This document shows positions 47,610 to 58,990 of a stretch of DNA of 64,000 nucleotides, piece by piece. The notes beneath the pieces were generated by a model. It did not search any database, was not told where the DNA came from, and saw only the letters and a list, made by a program, of their open reading frames with translations. The DNA lies in assembly GCF_019279795.1 (NCBI RefSeq), contig NC_056730.1, forward strand, positions 609,597,041-609,661,040. Direction: 5' to 3'. Origin of the DNA: Protopterus annectens (Eukaryota; Chordata; Ceratodontiformes; Protopteridae). The translations under genes and the position numbers were made by a program. Numbering within the stretch: position 1 is the first letter of the stretch; the number at the start of each line of letters is the position of its first letter.

Positions 47610-48200
47610 TGGAGAGGAGTGGTTTGGCTTTCTATGGAATCGCTTCTCAGATGCAACAAAGGTTGCTCATCCTTGAAACAGCATGTAAAGGTGCATCTTA
47701 ACTGATTTTTACTACATGTATTTAAACATCTTTGATGCAATTCCACTCATTCTGTGTATCATTCATATCTTTTTATTGCCTGCCTCAGTTTTTGGGCTAG
47801 TGATGATCGTGAATATGCCGAGGGCATAGCCCATGGTAAATTGCATCAACCAAAGAGGGCATCTATTCAAAAACCTGAGCAGGTTTCATCCTTAAATGCT
47901 CTCCTTTGAATGGTGGTGCCACTTTGCTAAATCACTCCTCACAATGGACAGGTAGTTATGCAGGCTGTAGACTCCGGAGACTGTGAAGTGTGAATAGGAG
48001 AAGCCCTCTCATTTCCCCTCTTAAAATCCCTTCACTGTAGTACTGCACAGCTCCCTCCCTTTAACTAGGGAGCTTAACTTCAATTGAAAAGCCACCTGAA
48101 TGAGATTTATAAGCTTCTTGATATGTCCAGTGCTAAAGTAATGTGTTAGTTTATTTAGTGGGAGTAGTCCTGAAATACGAGTCTGAAATTTGGAAGTGCT
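47610..48200. other. Unassigned intronic sequence
   Basis: No gene or known element. 47602-47640 shows weak similarity to the flank of the second tRNA-His-like copy (AAGCTATCTGGA versus AAGCTACTTGGA). Confidence 0.4.
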
Positions 48201-48204
48201 TCTG

Positions 48205-48300
48205 TTTTGCTACTCCTCTGTCCTAGTGGTTAGGGAGGTGGTTTTATGTGTGCAGATTACAGGGTTCAGTCCCTGACTACAGTGAAAGGCGGTCGGTTTC
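48205..48300 (+). repeat. tRNA-like SINE head fragment
   Basis: TGTCCTAGTGGTTAGGGAGG (box A) and CAGGGTTCAGTCCCTGAC (box B) are spaced as in a tRNA promoter (about 30 bases). Surrounding sequence gives no functional cloverleaf, so I read it as the head of a tRNA-derived SINE of unknown family. Confidence 0.55.
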
Positions 48301-48576
48301 TTTTTTGCCCAGATGCCTTATTCCTCTCTTCCCCTGTCCATTTGCTACATAGTTTTACACTTACAAACTTACCATTGTCTGTAGAGCACATGGCTTTGCA
48401 CACAAAGGCCTACTGAGCTCCTTGCACATTACAGCAACACACTGGCAGAATGCAATGCCTTGTTGAGTACAGTTGCAAGATCGGAAAGGCATACTCCTAG
48501 GGAGGACTAAGATGAGGGAGACACTATAGAAGACTGCCAGAAATGAGAGAGTGGGGTCAGACTGCTGGTCCTTGTT

Positions 48577-48752
48577 TACACTCACTGTGTGTTCTAAAGT
48601 ATATTATCTCCAACACTCTCCAGACATTGAGCATGAGCCTCCATATAAATAGAAATGTGAACCCCACCACTACTTTGCACACTGCCACGATTTGGCACAG
48701 TAACAAAGTTTATTATGGCCACAGCACAGAGTACTTAGTACTTCATCACAAG
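48577..48752 (-). repeat. tRNA-His-derived repeat, copy 2 (degenerate)
   Basis: It shares with copy 1 the stretches ACACTCACTGTGT, TTCTAAAGTATATTATCTCC, AGACATTGAGC(A/T)TGAGCCTCC and ACTTT(C/G)CACACTGCC(A/G), followed by a badly decayed tRNA-His-like segment (GGCCACAGCACAGAGTACTT). Its T arm is destroyed. It has an internal deletion relative to copy 1 between ACTCACTGTGT and TTCTAAAG. Confidence 0.65.
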
Positions 48753-48759
48753 CTACTTG

Positions 48760-49239
48760 GACAGAACTTTCCTATGAAAGTAAAGATTAGGACAAGGAGA
48801 TGAAATAGTGTTATTTTCCTCATGATAATTTAAAGAAGACTTGCATTTGACTTTAAGTCCTTCATACAAATATGCATTTCTACTACAGTGCTATTTTAAA
48901 ATCATTCTGTACTCATACACTACGGTAATAATTTTCACCTTTCTAAAATGTACTTAGAATAACATGTCACATTGTAGTATTATGAGTTCTAAAAGTAATT
49001 ACTTCATTTTTAATCAATCTGGAAAGTCAAATGCGTGTTAATATTTGATTGCTTATTATTACCAGTCATTTAAGACAAGTAAGTACTATAGACTTTCAAG
49101 TATGTTGCTAGAATGTGTATACCTAAATGCAAAAACTGTCACACAGGGATGCATGCAGTATATGTACTTAGCAGTCAATGCTGCATGATTAGATCTGTCA
49201 CTATAACCTCAACATGAGAGGGTGCAATCATAGATTTAC

Positions 49240-49276
<37 letters not shown>

Positions 49277-49640
49277 GAATACACAACACTTCATCAAAGT
49301 ACATAACTTTCAAAACACAATAGATTGGTGATAGTATATGAAAAAACATACTTGCAAAAAAAAATAAAAACATCAAAAGTCTAATAGATCACAAAATGAT
49401 TTATGTTGCTTTCTACAGTGCAGTTTTCTGTACAGTTGCTTAACCAAAACCTTACCACTGCCTTCAGACATGATTTATTTAAACACTGGTCATGTTAGAG
49501 AAATTTTTTTTGTAAAGTAAGGTATAGAGATGAGCTTAAGGGCTAGGGTAGAGTTAGGGACTGCACGCACTAGTAAGGATGGCAAGGAGGACTTATTTAA
49601 AAATCATTACCATATTTATAATTGTATTTATTTATTTACT
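48760..49640. other. Unassigned intronic sequence with (CT)n tract
   Basis: Only a (CT)n microsatellite at 49242-49274 was recognised. Confidence 0.5.
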
Positions 49641-49642
49641 GA

Positions 49643-49705
49643 CATTTGATAAATGGGAATGTCTGACTGTGTAGGAGCCCATTTTCAGCAGAACCCTGGG
49701 GAGAA
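49643..49705 (-). repeat. Truncated copy of the SINE tail seen at 2340-2395
   Basis: GAGCCCATTTTCAGCAGAAC then CCTGGGGAGAAAAGCTCC closely matches GAGCCCATTTTCAGCAGAGA and CCCAGGGAGAAAGGCTC of the SINE at 2315-2554. The tRNA-like head is absent. Confidence 0.65.
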
Positions 49706-49899
49706 AAGCTCCAAAGTATTATAAAGCATTTTAAGAATAATAATTTTACAGTCTTTAAAAATAATACAAAAACAACTATGGTTTAAAAAGTTATACCAAA
49801 TTAGACATAATATGAAAACATTGGTTAAAAATAGATACAAGTTATATGAGCATGATTTAATAGCTAGGGACATTTTTGTCAGTTTATAGAGAAATTAAA

Positions 49900-51365
49900 G
49901 GTAAGTTAGTCTAATAAAAACAGGAGTTGCAATACGAAATGAGAGAAATGCAGGCTTATTGTATATTTATAGAGAAAACCAGGGGAAAGAAACTGATAGA
50001 AGTCAGGAAGAGAATGAAGAAGGGAGAGTAAGGAGATGTATGAATAGGTATTTGTTCAGATTCAGGGACATAGTTTATCTTGGCTGAGTAAGAACAGAGC
50101 CAGCTTTTGACTAGGAAGTCTTTCAGAGTGGTTTTGAAGGATCAGAGGGAAGATGTTGGCCTGATGGATACAGATAAAGGGTTCCCAGCCTTACCAACAA
50201 GGTACAAGTACAGACAATGCCCATTAGATTTGATAGGCTAGTGGACAGACAGGAGTTTTTGGTCACTGGATCATAACAACCAACAGGGAACACAGTTGTG
50301 TAGAATGTTAGTTGCTGGACAAGTGGATAGATTCTGGCTAATTTTATAGGTGGTAAGAAGCTGTGTATATGTTAGTTGATGGGGTAGTTCTAACCAATTT
50401 AGGCTTTTTAGTGCTGTACAGCGGTGGATTGTAAAAGGTGTATTTGCTGCAAATTTAGCAACTTTGTTATAACATTGTTCAAGTTTTGATTTTTGTAATG
50501 TCTGAAGGGTAGTAAGGATGGGAGCACCATAAAGAAGTGTGGGAAGATCTATATTACCATATTGAATGGTAACAATGTCGAACGCTTATATGAGCATAAA
50601 TGCATGAGAACAAACTTGTTTTTTGGGGGTCGTGATACAGTGAGGATTGGAATAGTTGCCCTTTTCTCACTGTAGTGCGACCTTGGAGTTGGAATATATA
50701 TTTAGCGGGGGGTGTGATGAGCGCAACCCCCCCCACAATAGCAAGTTTGTTCTCCTGTGTTTTCACTCATATGAGCGTTCGACATTGTTACTATGCAATA
50801 TGGATAGACCCATGTGGGAAGGAGGTAAGTAGTGGCAAGTGTAGTTTTAGTTGTATTAGTGAGAAAGTTTTTAGCTCTATAAAGCATCCTCAGTTTTTGA
50901 TGAGCTTTTCTAATGCAATTTTGAATATGCAGGTTGAATTTAAGTTTATCATCTACTATCATCCCTAATATTATGCTATGAGAAATGAATTCACTGGTTG
51001 TATTATCAAGAAAGAGCACTTTAAATTCTTTTTTTTTTACAGGAGAGGAATTTAGAGGGAAAAAATAGTAGTTTATTTTTTAGGGTTGCTGTTAAAACTT
51101 CCTGAATAATTTTTTGGAGGTGTGCCACATTGTCAGATGTGCAAATGAGTGGGGAATCATCTGCATATTCTATTAGGGAGGCCTATTGTGTGGATGTTTG
51201 GAGGGTGTTTGTAAGAATGTTAAACAGGAGGGGGCCAACAATAGAGCCTTGTCGTACACCAGTAGTGACTACGATGTATGGAGAGAGGGTGGTGTGCCAT
51301 TTTACTGACTGATACCTATTGGATAGGTGGCTTTTGACCAGTGGAGGCTGGGCTGAGAGAGATCT
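49900..51365 (-). mobile_element. L2-like LINE (late RT to C-terminus), split by palindromic element F
   Basis: Read leftwards from 51365: SNRYQSVKWHT, then TGVRQGSIVGPLLFNILTN (RT motif QGSxLGPLLF) and YADDSPLICTS (catalytic YADD) near 51180. After that come IILGMIVDDKLKFNLHIQN (xxLGxxxDxxLxFxxHI) and KNFLTNTTKTTLATTYLLPT at 50850. The frame then continues across the inserted element at about 50535 with LLYGAPILTTLQ and WLELPHQLTY. This order is that of L2/CR1-group LINEs. The element is 5'-truncated; its 3' end is not defined. Confidence 0.8.
50547..50812 (+). mobile_element. Palindromic-arm MITE copy F, inserted in the L2-like LINE with 9-bp duplication
   Basis: Target duplication TGTGGGAAG at 50538-50546 and 50813-50821 is exact, and the L2 reading resumes on the other side. 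Arms of about 60 bp are inverted: ACAATGTCGAACGCTTATAT...GAGAACAAACTTG pairs with CAAGTTTGTTCTC...ATATGAGCGTTCGACATTGT. The core at 50659-50735 is TGTAGTGCGACCTTGGAGTT, then GGAATATATATTTAG, a GGGGGG run and a CCCCCCCC run. The insertion postdates the LINE. Confidence 0.9.
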
Positions 51366-51369
51366 AATG

Positions 51370-52350
51370 AGGATCTATATAGGTAAGGTAAAAAGAGTCC
51401 CTCTGATGTGGGGAGTATGGTGCACTGGCTATACACAGAAAAAGTTAACTCATCTCTCTTTCTGCAAACATCTTTGTATAAAAGTTCCAAATATAAGAAT
51501 TCTGCACAATTCCTGGCCTCAAAACTGCTTTTTCAAACATTGCAATCATGACTGATTGTCTCTAACTAATTCAGAAATACTAAAGAGTTTGTATTTTACT
51601 TGTGTTAAATAAAGCAACACTATTTCAGTTTTACCCTTTTTCATTGGTTACTGTCTGAACAGTGCATATTTCCTTACCTACTGTATTTACACAACCAGTG
51701 GGACAGAAGCAAGATAAGCTTATAGGTATGTATGCAAAGAAAAATAAATATTTCAGCGCTGCACTCAACATGTCTCCACAGCCATATAATCTGATCTGGT
51801 TTCTAAGTTTTAAGGCTTGTTATACAAAAAACAGAGCAAACTATTCTCCCTGCTTCTGTATTAATTTATGTTAGAAAAAAATGCACAAAAGTCCAAATGA
51901 AAAATGTCTGAAAAGCATAAAATAAGCTAGTGCTTCCTGAATAGAAGACTGGCTAGAAAATGTGATTTAATTTGCTAGCCATGACATAGATACATAAAAT
52001 CCTGACTGCAGCCCAGATGGCCTAGGTTTCATTAGTAGCTTGGTCATCTGAAGCACTGGCATGACAAGAGGACATACCATTCTGAGAGAGAAGATACACA
52101 CTCAGGTGAACCTTATAGTCGATCTCCAGCAGAGACCAAGACGTGTGGGGCGGCATTATCTTAGGGAGGCAAGGGCAGCGGCTAAGTCACCAGGGAGGTG
52201 GGACAGTACTGTAACCAAAGAAAACTGACATAGCACACTGATATAAGAATTGTAACCATGAAAGCACCAATGCACTAGGGAGTCCGTAGTACCAACACCA
52301 GATGCAAGGTTTATACCTAACTTAATTAAATCAAAGACAAAAAGAAACAC
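51370..52350. other. Unassigned intronic sequence
   Basis: No coding or repeat evidence recognised. Confidence 0.4.
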
Positions 52351-52357
52351 ATAATAA

Positions 52358-52430
52358 GCTAAGCACTTTTGTCTAACTTAATAATGGACTTCATCAGAAA
52401 CTTCAGTATTAATAACGGACTTCATCAGAA
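52358..52430 (-). ncRNA. Orphan hammerhead-like motif with duplicated core
   Basis: On the - strand CTGATGAAGTCC occurs twice (core boxes at 52428-52422 and 52397-52391), 31 bases apart, followed by ATTATTAAGTTAGACAAAAG and TGCTTAGC. AGTC and GAC could pair as stem II. GACAAAA would be GACGAAA before CpG decay. The last 16 bases match the motif at the PLE 3' ends. No PLE coding sequence is attached here. Confidence 0.4.
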
Positions 52431-52558
52431 CTAACTACAGTCACGTATGTTCTGTATTTAAATAGTCATAGCTTTCTTAAGGGCACATTTCAAAAATATC
52501 CACTTCATAATTAATATGTTTCAATACACTCATTTAAAGTGTTAAATTGTTGAATGTT

Positions 52559-52563
<5 letters not shown>

Positions 52564-52622
<59 letters not shown>
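52564..52622. repeat. (TG)n microsatellite
   Basis: Uninterrupted TG dinucleotides inside the IL12B intron. Confidence 0.97.
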
Positions 52623-52624
<2 letters not shown>

Positions 52625-52629
<5 letters not shown>

Positions 52630-53384
52630 CTTAAAATAAATTTCATAAATATACTACTAATATATGTAATAAATATACCTCCATCTGGGGGGGGGGGGCA
52701 CAGGTAAATGCATGGTATGAGGAAAAATGATGGCATAAATGAAAACTACTCCCAGGCAGCAATGTGAAAAGGGATTTGTGGGCAAGGTGATGGTTAGCTG
52801 TGGGGAGCCAAGAAGAAATAAAAACAAAAGTAGGACTCAATGTACTTGGTATTTAAAGAAAAATATCAGTGATGAGTCTGCCAAAATCTAGGCATGGGTA
52901 CTTTATTGAAAGGGAAGGAGAAAATTAAACATTTTTGTTAGGGAAGGAGAAAATGAAATATTTTTGTTAGAGTGCCATAGGAAACTGAAGAAATGGAGTA
53001 CACTACTGAGTTAATCTCTACATATTCAATGGTAAGGCCCAGTTACAGTTGGGAACCACCTTTAAAGCATGCTTTGAAACACCTGTGTGTTATAAGCAAC
53101 ACATAGCGATAGCCTATCACAATTATGCAGATCAGTAATATTATGGTATCCTAGTGTGCGTAGGTTCTTACAAAAAAGAAAGCAAACTAAACAACATCAA
53201 ATATTCACAGCAAGTCAGCTGTACTTTGAAATGTTTGTTTCATCCTCCTTAGTAGTATAACATAATTCATATTTGTTTTAACGTGTTCTCTTTTCATAAC
53301 TCTTATACTTGTTAAAACAAAGCTAAAAGGACTGCTTGAAGAGTAAATGATAAAATTCTCCTGTTCCTTTTCCTTTTTTTCTAG
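52625..53384. other. Intron sequence upstream of the D3 exon
   Basis: A small tandem duplication at 52913-52972 (GGGAAGGAGAAAAT...ATTTTTGTTAG twice). Otherwise nothing recognised up to the acceptor. Confidence 0.5.
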
Positions 53385-53536
53385 TTAAGCCAGATGTTCC
53401 AGATAACTTTAAAGTTAAGAAAACAGGAAGTAAAACTAATGTCTCTTGGACATACCCTTCCACTTGGACACGCCCTTTTTCTTACTTTCCACTGACTTCT
53501 GAGGTTGAATGCATGCAGAAGAAGAAAGACAATGAA
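53385..53536 (+). CDS. IL12B: IL12B (IL-12/IL-23 p40), exon for first half of D3
   Basis: This exon follows a strong polypyrimidine tract (TCCTTTTTTTCTAG) and ends GAA before a GTAAGT donor. It starts with two bases completing the Ile codon split from 44855, then has 50 codons, ending in phase 0. The product begins IKPDVPDNFKVKK, matching human IIKPDPPKNLQLK at the start of the D3 fibronectin domain. It continues NVSWTYPSTWTRPFSYFPLT, the counterpart of human VSWEYPDTWSTPHSYFSLT. NVS is a potential N-glycosylation site. D3 of p40 is the cytokine-receptor-homology domain next to the WSXWS-like motif. Phase, order and similarity make this the strongest p40 evidence in the window. Confidence 0.95.
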
Positions 53537-54484
53537 GTAAGTAAACACAAACACAGCTGACATCTATCTTATCATAATATTACGGTTTTGTGAGGCAAAG
53601 GGATAGCATAAACTACTGGACTCTCACAAAATATGCACTGTAACAGAACAGGTATATTTCAATGCCCTTTTTCTATGATCGACAGTCAGAACTGTGGCTA
53701 ATGATGGTTCCACATTATCTGTTCAGATGTGAATAAGTCCATGTATTCCATGGCTGGCACTTGTGACCAACAGGCCAACACTTTTAGCCATTGTGTAGCC
53801 ACTAGAAATTGGTAGTCAAATTGGTAGTACTTATGCTAAGGTCATATGGCTTTCACTTCAGCTATACATGCCATGACCAAAAGACATAATAGTTATAGAC
53901 CCTGTAAATGAGTGCTTTGTGGCATTTAAGTGGGCCATCACATTCCAAATCTGAGGTTTTATGTAGCAAATGAGAAAGGAATTTCTTGATTGCTACTACC
54001 ACAGATGCCTAACCTTAACACAAAGTACTTTATCTATCTTTCACCTTCTTGCTGTCACCCCTTTATCTGTCTCATTGTAGATTCAGTTCCTTTATTCACT
54101 ATAAGTAGCCATTCTTGTTTGTTGAAAGACTTTTGTAGGGACACATTAGCAGAACGGATCCTACAAATATCAGGCATTTTATGCAGTACACATACTGGTG
54201 AACATGTATTCAGTTAGCAGTGCCATCAGATGGAATTTAATTTTATTTGTTTGTTTATATATGTATATATGTATGCATGTTTGTTGCTTGTTAACTGTAA
54301 CAACAGACTGATCCAAAAGGATGAATTTCTGCTACTGCCTGGGAAATGCAACAAAAGTACAGAAATTATTATTGAAAAAGATTTGACAAAATCATGACAA
54401 AGAAGAAATGATAGAGAAGAAAGATTGGGGTGAAAAGATATTACCTGTGTTCATTGTGTGTACATATGTATATGTATATATATA
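53537..54484. other. Intron sequence downstream of the D3 exon
   Basis: Begins with the GTAAGT donor. No element recognised up to element G. Confidence 0.5.
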
Positions 54485-54906
54485 GGGTCTATATTACGTC
54501 AAACTCACAGGAGTTCGAATGTTGTAATATCGAATCCAACAGTCCGAAATACGAAAATAGCAAAGCCACGGCACACCAATTTCTTTCCCAGGAAAAAAAA
54601 TCAGTGGGCCGTTTTCAAAGCTTTGCTATTTCCTCCACTGTGGTGCGATCTCGGAGTTGGTATATTTAAGTAGGGGGTTGTGTGGGGCACTGCCTCCCAT
54701 GTTGGGTGGTGTGGAGGCGAAGCCCCCCCACTTTAGTTTAAGTTTAAAGTGTAAGTTTTTTTTTTTTTTTTTGTAATGGAACAGTGATCTTTTTCCCTGG
54801 GAAAAAAAATCGCTGTCTGTGTTTTCATTTTTATTGGGTTTTGAACGTTACGGTTCAATATTACAACGTTCGAACTCCTGTGAGTTCGACGTTGTAATAT
54901 AGACCC
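54485..54906 (+). mobile_element. Palindromic-arm MITE copy G, complete
   Basis: Tips GGGTCTATATTAC (54485) and GTAATATAGACCC (ending 54906). Each end is a stem-loop: left 54489-54530 (AAACTC acag GAGTTCG inside ATATTAC/GTAATAT) and right 54857-54900 (TTACAACGTTCGAACTC ctgt with its complement), and the ends are inverted copies of each other. The core at 54638-54735 reads TGTGGTGCGATCTCGGAGTT, then GGTATATTTAAGTAGGGGG and GAGGCGAAGCCCCCCC. Flanks ATATATATA/ATATATAGG match 7 of 9. The element sits next to dinucleotide tracts. Confidence 0.88.
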
Positions 54907-54922
54907 ATATATAGGAGAGAGA

Positions 54923-55046
<124 letters not shown>

Positions 55047-55304
55047 GGATTCGACTGGTTTGGTCAACATCTGCTTAATCAACTGCATTTGGTTGATTAT
55101 ACAGCTAGTCAACAGGTGTGTGAGGTCTAAAATCCCCCTGGTAGGGTAATATTCCCTTTCCTCATTGATTGTGGAATCTCAGAATTAACACATATATAAC
55201 TAGAAAACACAAAATGAGGTGTAGTGGGTAAGTCCAAAAGAATTCCACAAAGTTTTCTTCTCCACTTGTCAATGTTTAATGAAATTAAACTTAACGCTCA
55301 CTAC

Positions 55305-56275
55305 ATTAATAGGTAGGCACTGGGCTATCTGCCCAAAGGCATATATTAGCCCAGCCACATTGTGCGGTATTCACCACCCCTTTGGTTAGTTCCCTAGGCC
55401 CTTGATCTAGCAGCTAGTACCCTTGGCCCCTATCTAGTAGAGCTGTTGGTATGATCCCTAGTGTGAACTTTCTGTTACCCATCCACTTTTGTCAAGGTTC
55501 CTCTTGAAGAGTGATAGTGAGGGGCTCTGTCTTTTGTAGATCGGGACCTTGTTCCATAGCAAGGGAAGTCTTTGCGAAGGGAATCTATCCCTCCACATGT
55601 TCTATTCATTGTTGTGCTGAGGTTTATATTCCTAGAGCGTGTAGTTTGAGTAGATTTGGTTTTGCTAAGATGGAGCATGTTCAACAGTTCTGGGTTGGGC
55701 ATGGCTCTGTATGTTAGACAGAGATCGCCTCTGAGAAGGCGGTATGCAACAGAGAAAAGCCTTCATTTTTTCAATCGTGCTGCATAGGGCAACTGTTTGA
55801 AGCCAGTTATCCTCTTAGTGAGGTACCTCTGTGGTCTCTCCAGCTGCTGGAGATGCCTGGCCAGGTACATTCCAATTGGTGCATTGTACTCAATAATGGG
55901 TCTGATGAGGGAAGAGTAGAGGGGCACCACTACATCCTTAGATCTTGATGCAAACCCTTTCGTGATCAGATGGGTCACATAGAAGGATTTTCTAACCAGC
56001 TTGGCAACATGGTTATCAAAGGAAAACTGACTATCTACTTGGGTCCCTAGATCCCTTATTACTTCTTCAGATTTCAGGGGGTTACCTCCTATGTGGTAGT
56101 TTGCAGGTACTCTGTTTTTTCCAAAGGGGATTACTACTCATTTTTTAGCATTTAGCTTGAGACCATGGCTTTGGCACCATGCATCAGTCTCATTAAGGCC
56201 CTTCTGGAGGATATCCATGTCGGCCGGAGACTCTATTATAGCACTCAGTTTGCAGTCATCCGCAAACTTGGTAAG
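55305..56275 (-). mobile_element. CR1 LINE 3' fragment nested in the PLE
   Basis: The - strand begins with L-T-K-F-A-D-D-C-K-L-S at 56275 (RT catalytic FADD), then LKLNAKK near 56155. At 55978-55763 is HLITKGFASRSKDVVVPLYS, then PIIEYNAPIGMYLARHLQQL; at 55702-55475 are NPELLNMLHLSKTKSTQ and remains of LDDWMG. It corresponds to the 3' third of the copy at 33-36 kb and ends near 55305 at a diverged ATAGGTAGGCACTGGGCTAT. It is 5'-truncated exactly where the PLE 3' end starts. Confidence 0.85.
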
Positions 56276-56314
56276 CTGCAAAATATCAAATTAAATAAAA
56301 TGTTAGGACACTAG

Positions 56315-56358
56315 CTTAAGCACTTTTGCCATGAGCATATTAAAATGACTTCTTCACA
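56315..56358 (-). ncRNA. Hammerhead-like motif at the 3' end of the second PLE (decayed)
   Basis: - strand GTGAAGAAGTC (first core C replaced by G) and, about 20 nt later, GGCAAAAGTGCTTAAGC. This is the same layout as the first PLE's motif at 4513-4556, and in both PLEs the motif lies several hundred bases downstream of the GIY-YIG domain. Confidence 0.35.
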
Positions 56359-58990
56359 ACATAGTGTATCTACTAAGGAAACAGTCTTATATAACACGCA
56401 GGTGAAGGTGCAAAGTACTAAAAACAAAGTATAAGGTAATCATTAATGAATCAAATATAAATATAGCAATTGTGTGCTTCATCATCAACTTTGTGTGTAT
56501 ATAAATTGCCAAATGTATGAGGCTACAAAAACATTCACCAAAAACACTATTTAAAAACAGTCCTCAAAAACTGCAAACAATTCATTGATAAGCAACCCAA
56601 AGATAAATAAGTTAAAAATTCTATAATAAACAATCCAATCATAGGCACATCCTGTACAGACCTTGAACGGCTTTATCAAACATGCCCATTCCCTGCCTAT
56701 AACTAATATATGTATACCAGTATAAATAAATATACACATATAAAAATATAGAGAGAGAGACATTTGGAAAGAACATCTGTTTCATAATTTAGCTGCTCTC
56801 ATATATAAAATACTCTTTAGTGAAACAGTCTCATTGAGACCAGGGGGCACTGTGGCATTCAACAACTGCCATCTAAGTTGTTTGTCCTTGACAGTGTTCA
56901 TATTGTTTCCACCTCTAGGTGACGTTTGGATTCTTTCCAGTACAAAAAATAAAAATCTTAAAATTTCTACATGATTGGGAGTGCTTAAAGAAAGTGTTGT
57001 ACTTGTTTTTGTTTTTGATATCTTTAAAGTGTTCTTAAATACGTGCACATAATTGCCTTTCAGTTTTCCCAGCATAGAATGCCAAACAGGTTGAACAGTT
57101 CACCAAATAAACTATCTCCTCCCTTTTGCAATTACAGTATTCTGGACTGGGTAGAGATCTCACATAACCTGGAACTAATACATAAGGCCCTACCCAAATG
57201 TAAAAGCAGTATTTACAACAGACACAATTTACCATTTTCTTTTCTTTGTTGAACCAGTATACTCTCAAATAAATTTATTTTTTCAAGTTAACCCCTTTTC
57301 TGTGTGAGAGAACTGGTCTGTCATGTAATAACTGATTGTTTTTGTCATAATACAGTATGTTGTTCCAGTGTTTAATTATTATGTCCTACATTTACTACAG
57401 TTATTATATGCACTGGGTAAAATCATGGCTTGATATAATCATGGCCTGATAAAAAGTGTCCAAGCTGTGTGTCTTATAGCTGGTCCTGTAAAAAATGTCT
57501 TTCACCAAGGGTTTAAAATCTGAATTCCTTCTTTCAGTGGCCTCCTTGGCCATACAACTCAACATATCTAGGGGGTAAACTCTCTCCAAAAACATTTTAG
57601 TAAGTCTATCCATTTCATTATTAAATTAAATAAATTATTATCACTCACTAGCCTAGATATTCAAATGAATTGGCATTTTATCACACTGGCCTTTTGCCAA
57701 CCAAGACGCATACAGGAATTTGAGGAGGTAGGTTTTCTGCATATATTCAAGCAGAAAGCCTTATCAACTTAATTTTTGTATAGCAAGATATCTAAATAAC
57801 TAATTTTGTAGGCAGATTCTGTGTAAGTGAATTTTAAAAAATCAGTAGTCAAATTTAAATATTTAAAAACATTTTTCAAGTTTATTGCCGTCACTGGTCC
57901 ATAAATTAAATATATCATTCAAATATTTAAAATACTTATGGATATACTGGTTAAATTCAATATTAAAAACAAAATGTGTCTTCTAGTGAGCTAGAACTAA
58001 ATCAGCCTAAATGGGTGTACAGATAGCTCCCACAGCAACACCTGACACCTAGTGATAAAATTCACTTTTAAAATAAAATAAATCGTTGTACAACATACAT
58101 CTCATAACATCTTCAATAAGTCTTAAATCAGGACTGCTAAAATTAGAGATTTTGGCAATGGTATCCATAAACCATCCCATCCCAGTTTCTGCAGGAATCA
58201 CTGAAAGCAAATTCATAACATCTGCAATTACCAAGAGAACTTGACTATTATATACTATCTTGGCAACTTCAGAAGGAAAGTGCCATGAGTCAATTATGAT
58301 GTGGGGAATATACTTCAAAAGGTATTTCAGGCAAACATCAATAAATTTAGCTAATGGCTCCATCTTGAAACTTGACGCTGATACAATGAGACAAAATGGT
58401 GGGTTGGTAATATCTTTGTGTATATTAGGAATTCCAAAGATAGCAGGGAAAATGGGATCTTTAACTTTTAAAAAAATCCTACAACTTCAAGTCAATTAAT
58501 TGCTGAGATATCAAATCATTCAACATATAATCAGTCTTTTCATATGCAGTAGATATTTTATTTCAAGAAACTCTAGTATAACAAGAGCTATCATCTAAGA
58601 AAATATCCATCCTTGATACATATTCCATAAAATCCATCAAAACTACCTGACTTATTCTTGTTTGGTTTTAATAAACGTTGACAAGTGGAGAAAAAGACAT
58701 TGTGGAATTCTTTTGGCCATACCACTACACCTCATTTTGGGTATACTGTTTTTTCGTGAAGGTGTTTCTGCTTGAATCACTCATCCTGACTTGTTGTTAG
58801 TACATTTGTGAGGCTGTGTAGGGGATGCAGGGGAACTGCCTCCCAAAAAACAATATTTTAAAGTTGCATGTGCTGAGGTTTTTCCTCAGCACATGTGTAG
58901 TAGGACATTGACGTTGCCATTTTCGACAGAGTGGTTTACCTTCAGGATGTGTACATTTTTGTTAGTCAACAATTGAAGTTAAATTATTTA

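Larger units (their letters stand above)
55211..58738 (-). mobile_element. Penelope-like element with inverted terminal segments
   Basis: - strand: RT N-terminal region at 58363-58049 (EPLAKFIDVCLKYLLKYIPH, then LLVIADVMNLLSVIPAETGM, which is the PLE DVxSLYTNIPxxEGI motif). A linker frame lies at 57613-57404. The GIY-YIG endonuclease is at 57268-57035 (EEIVYLVNCSTCLAFYAGKT, ERQLCARI). The 3' end has a hammerhead-like motif at 56358-56315. Segments 55211-55288 and 58664-58738 are inverted repeats (GTGTAGTGG, AAAAGAATTCCACAA, TTCTCCACTTGTCAA), like the pseudo-LTRs of PLEs, which can be inverted. The interval 55305-56275 is a CR1 fragment. Stops and frameshifts make it dead. Confidence 0.78.

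Noticed and set aside
8057-54673. Repeated short frames with a shared VLELVYL...GGG-like peptide (8057-8272, 14358-14546, 24756-24974, 50675-50968, 54458-54673)
   Set aside because: They are translations of the conserved DNA core of the palindromic elements; frames, starts and strands are inconsistent, so the conservation is at DNA level.
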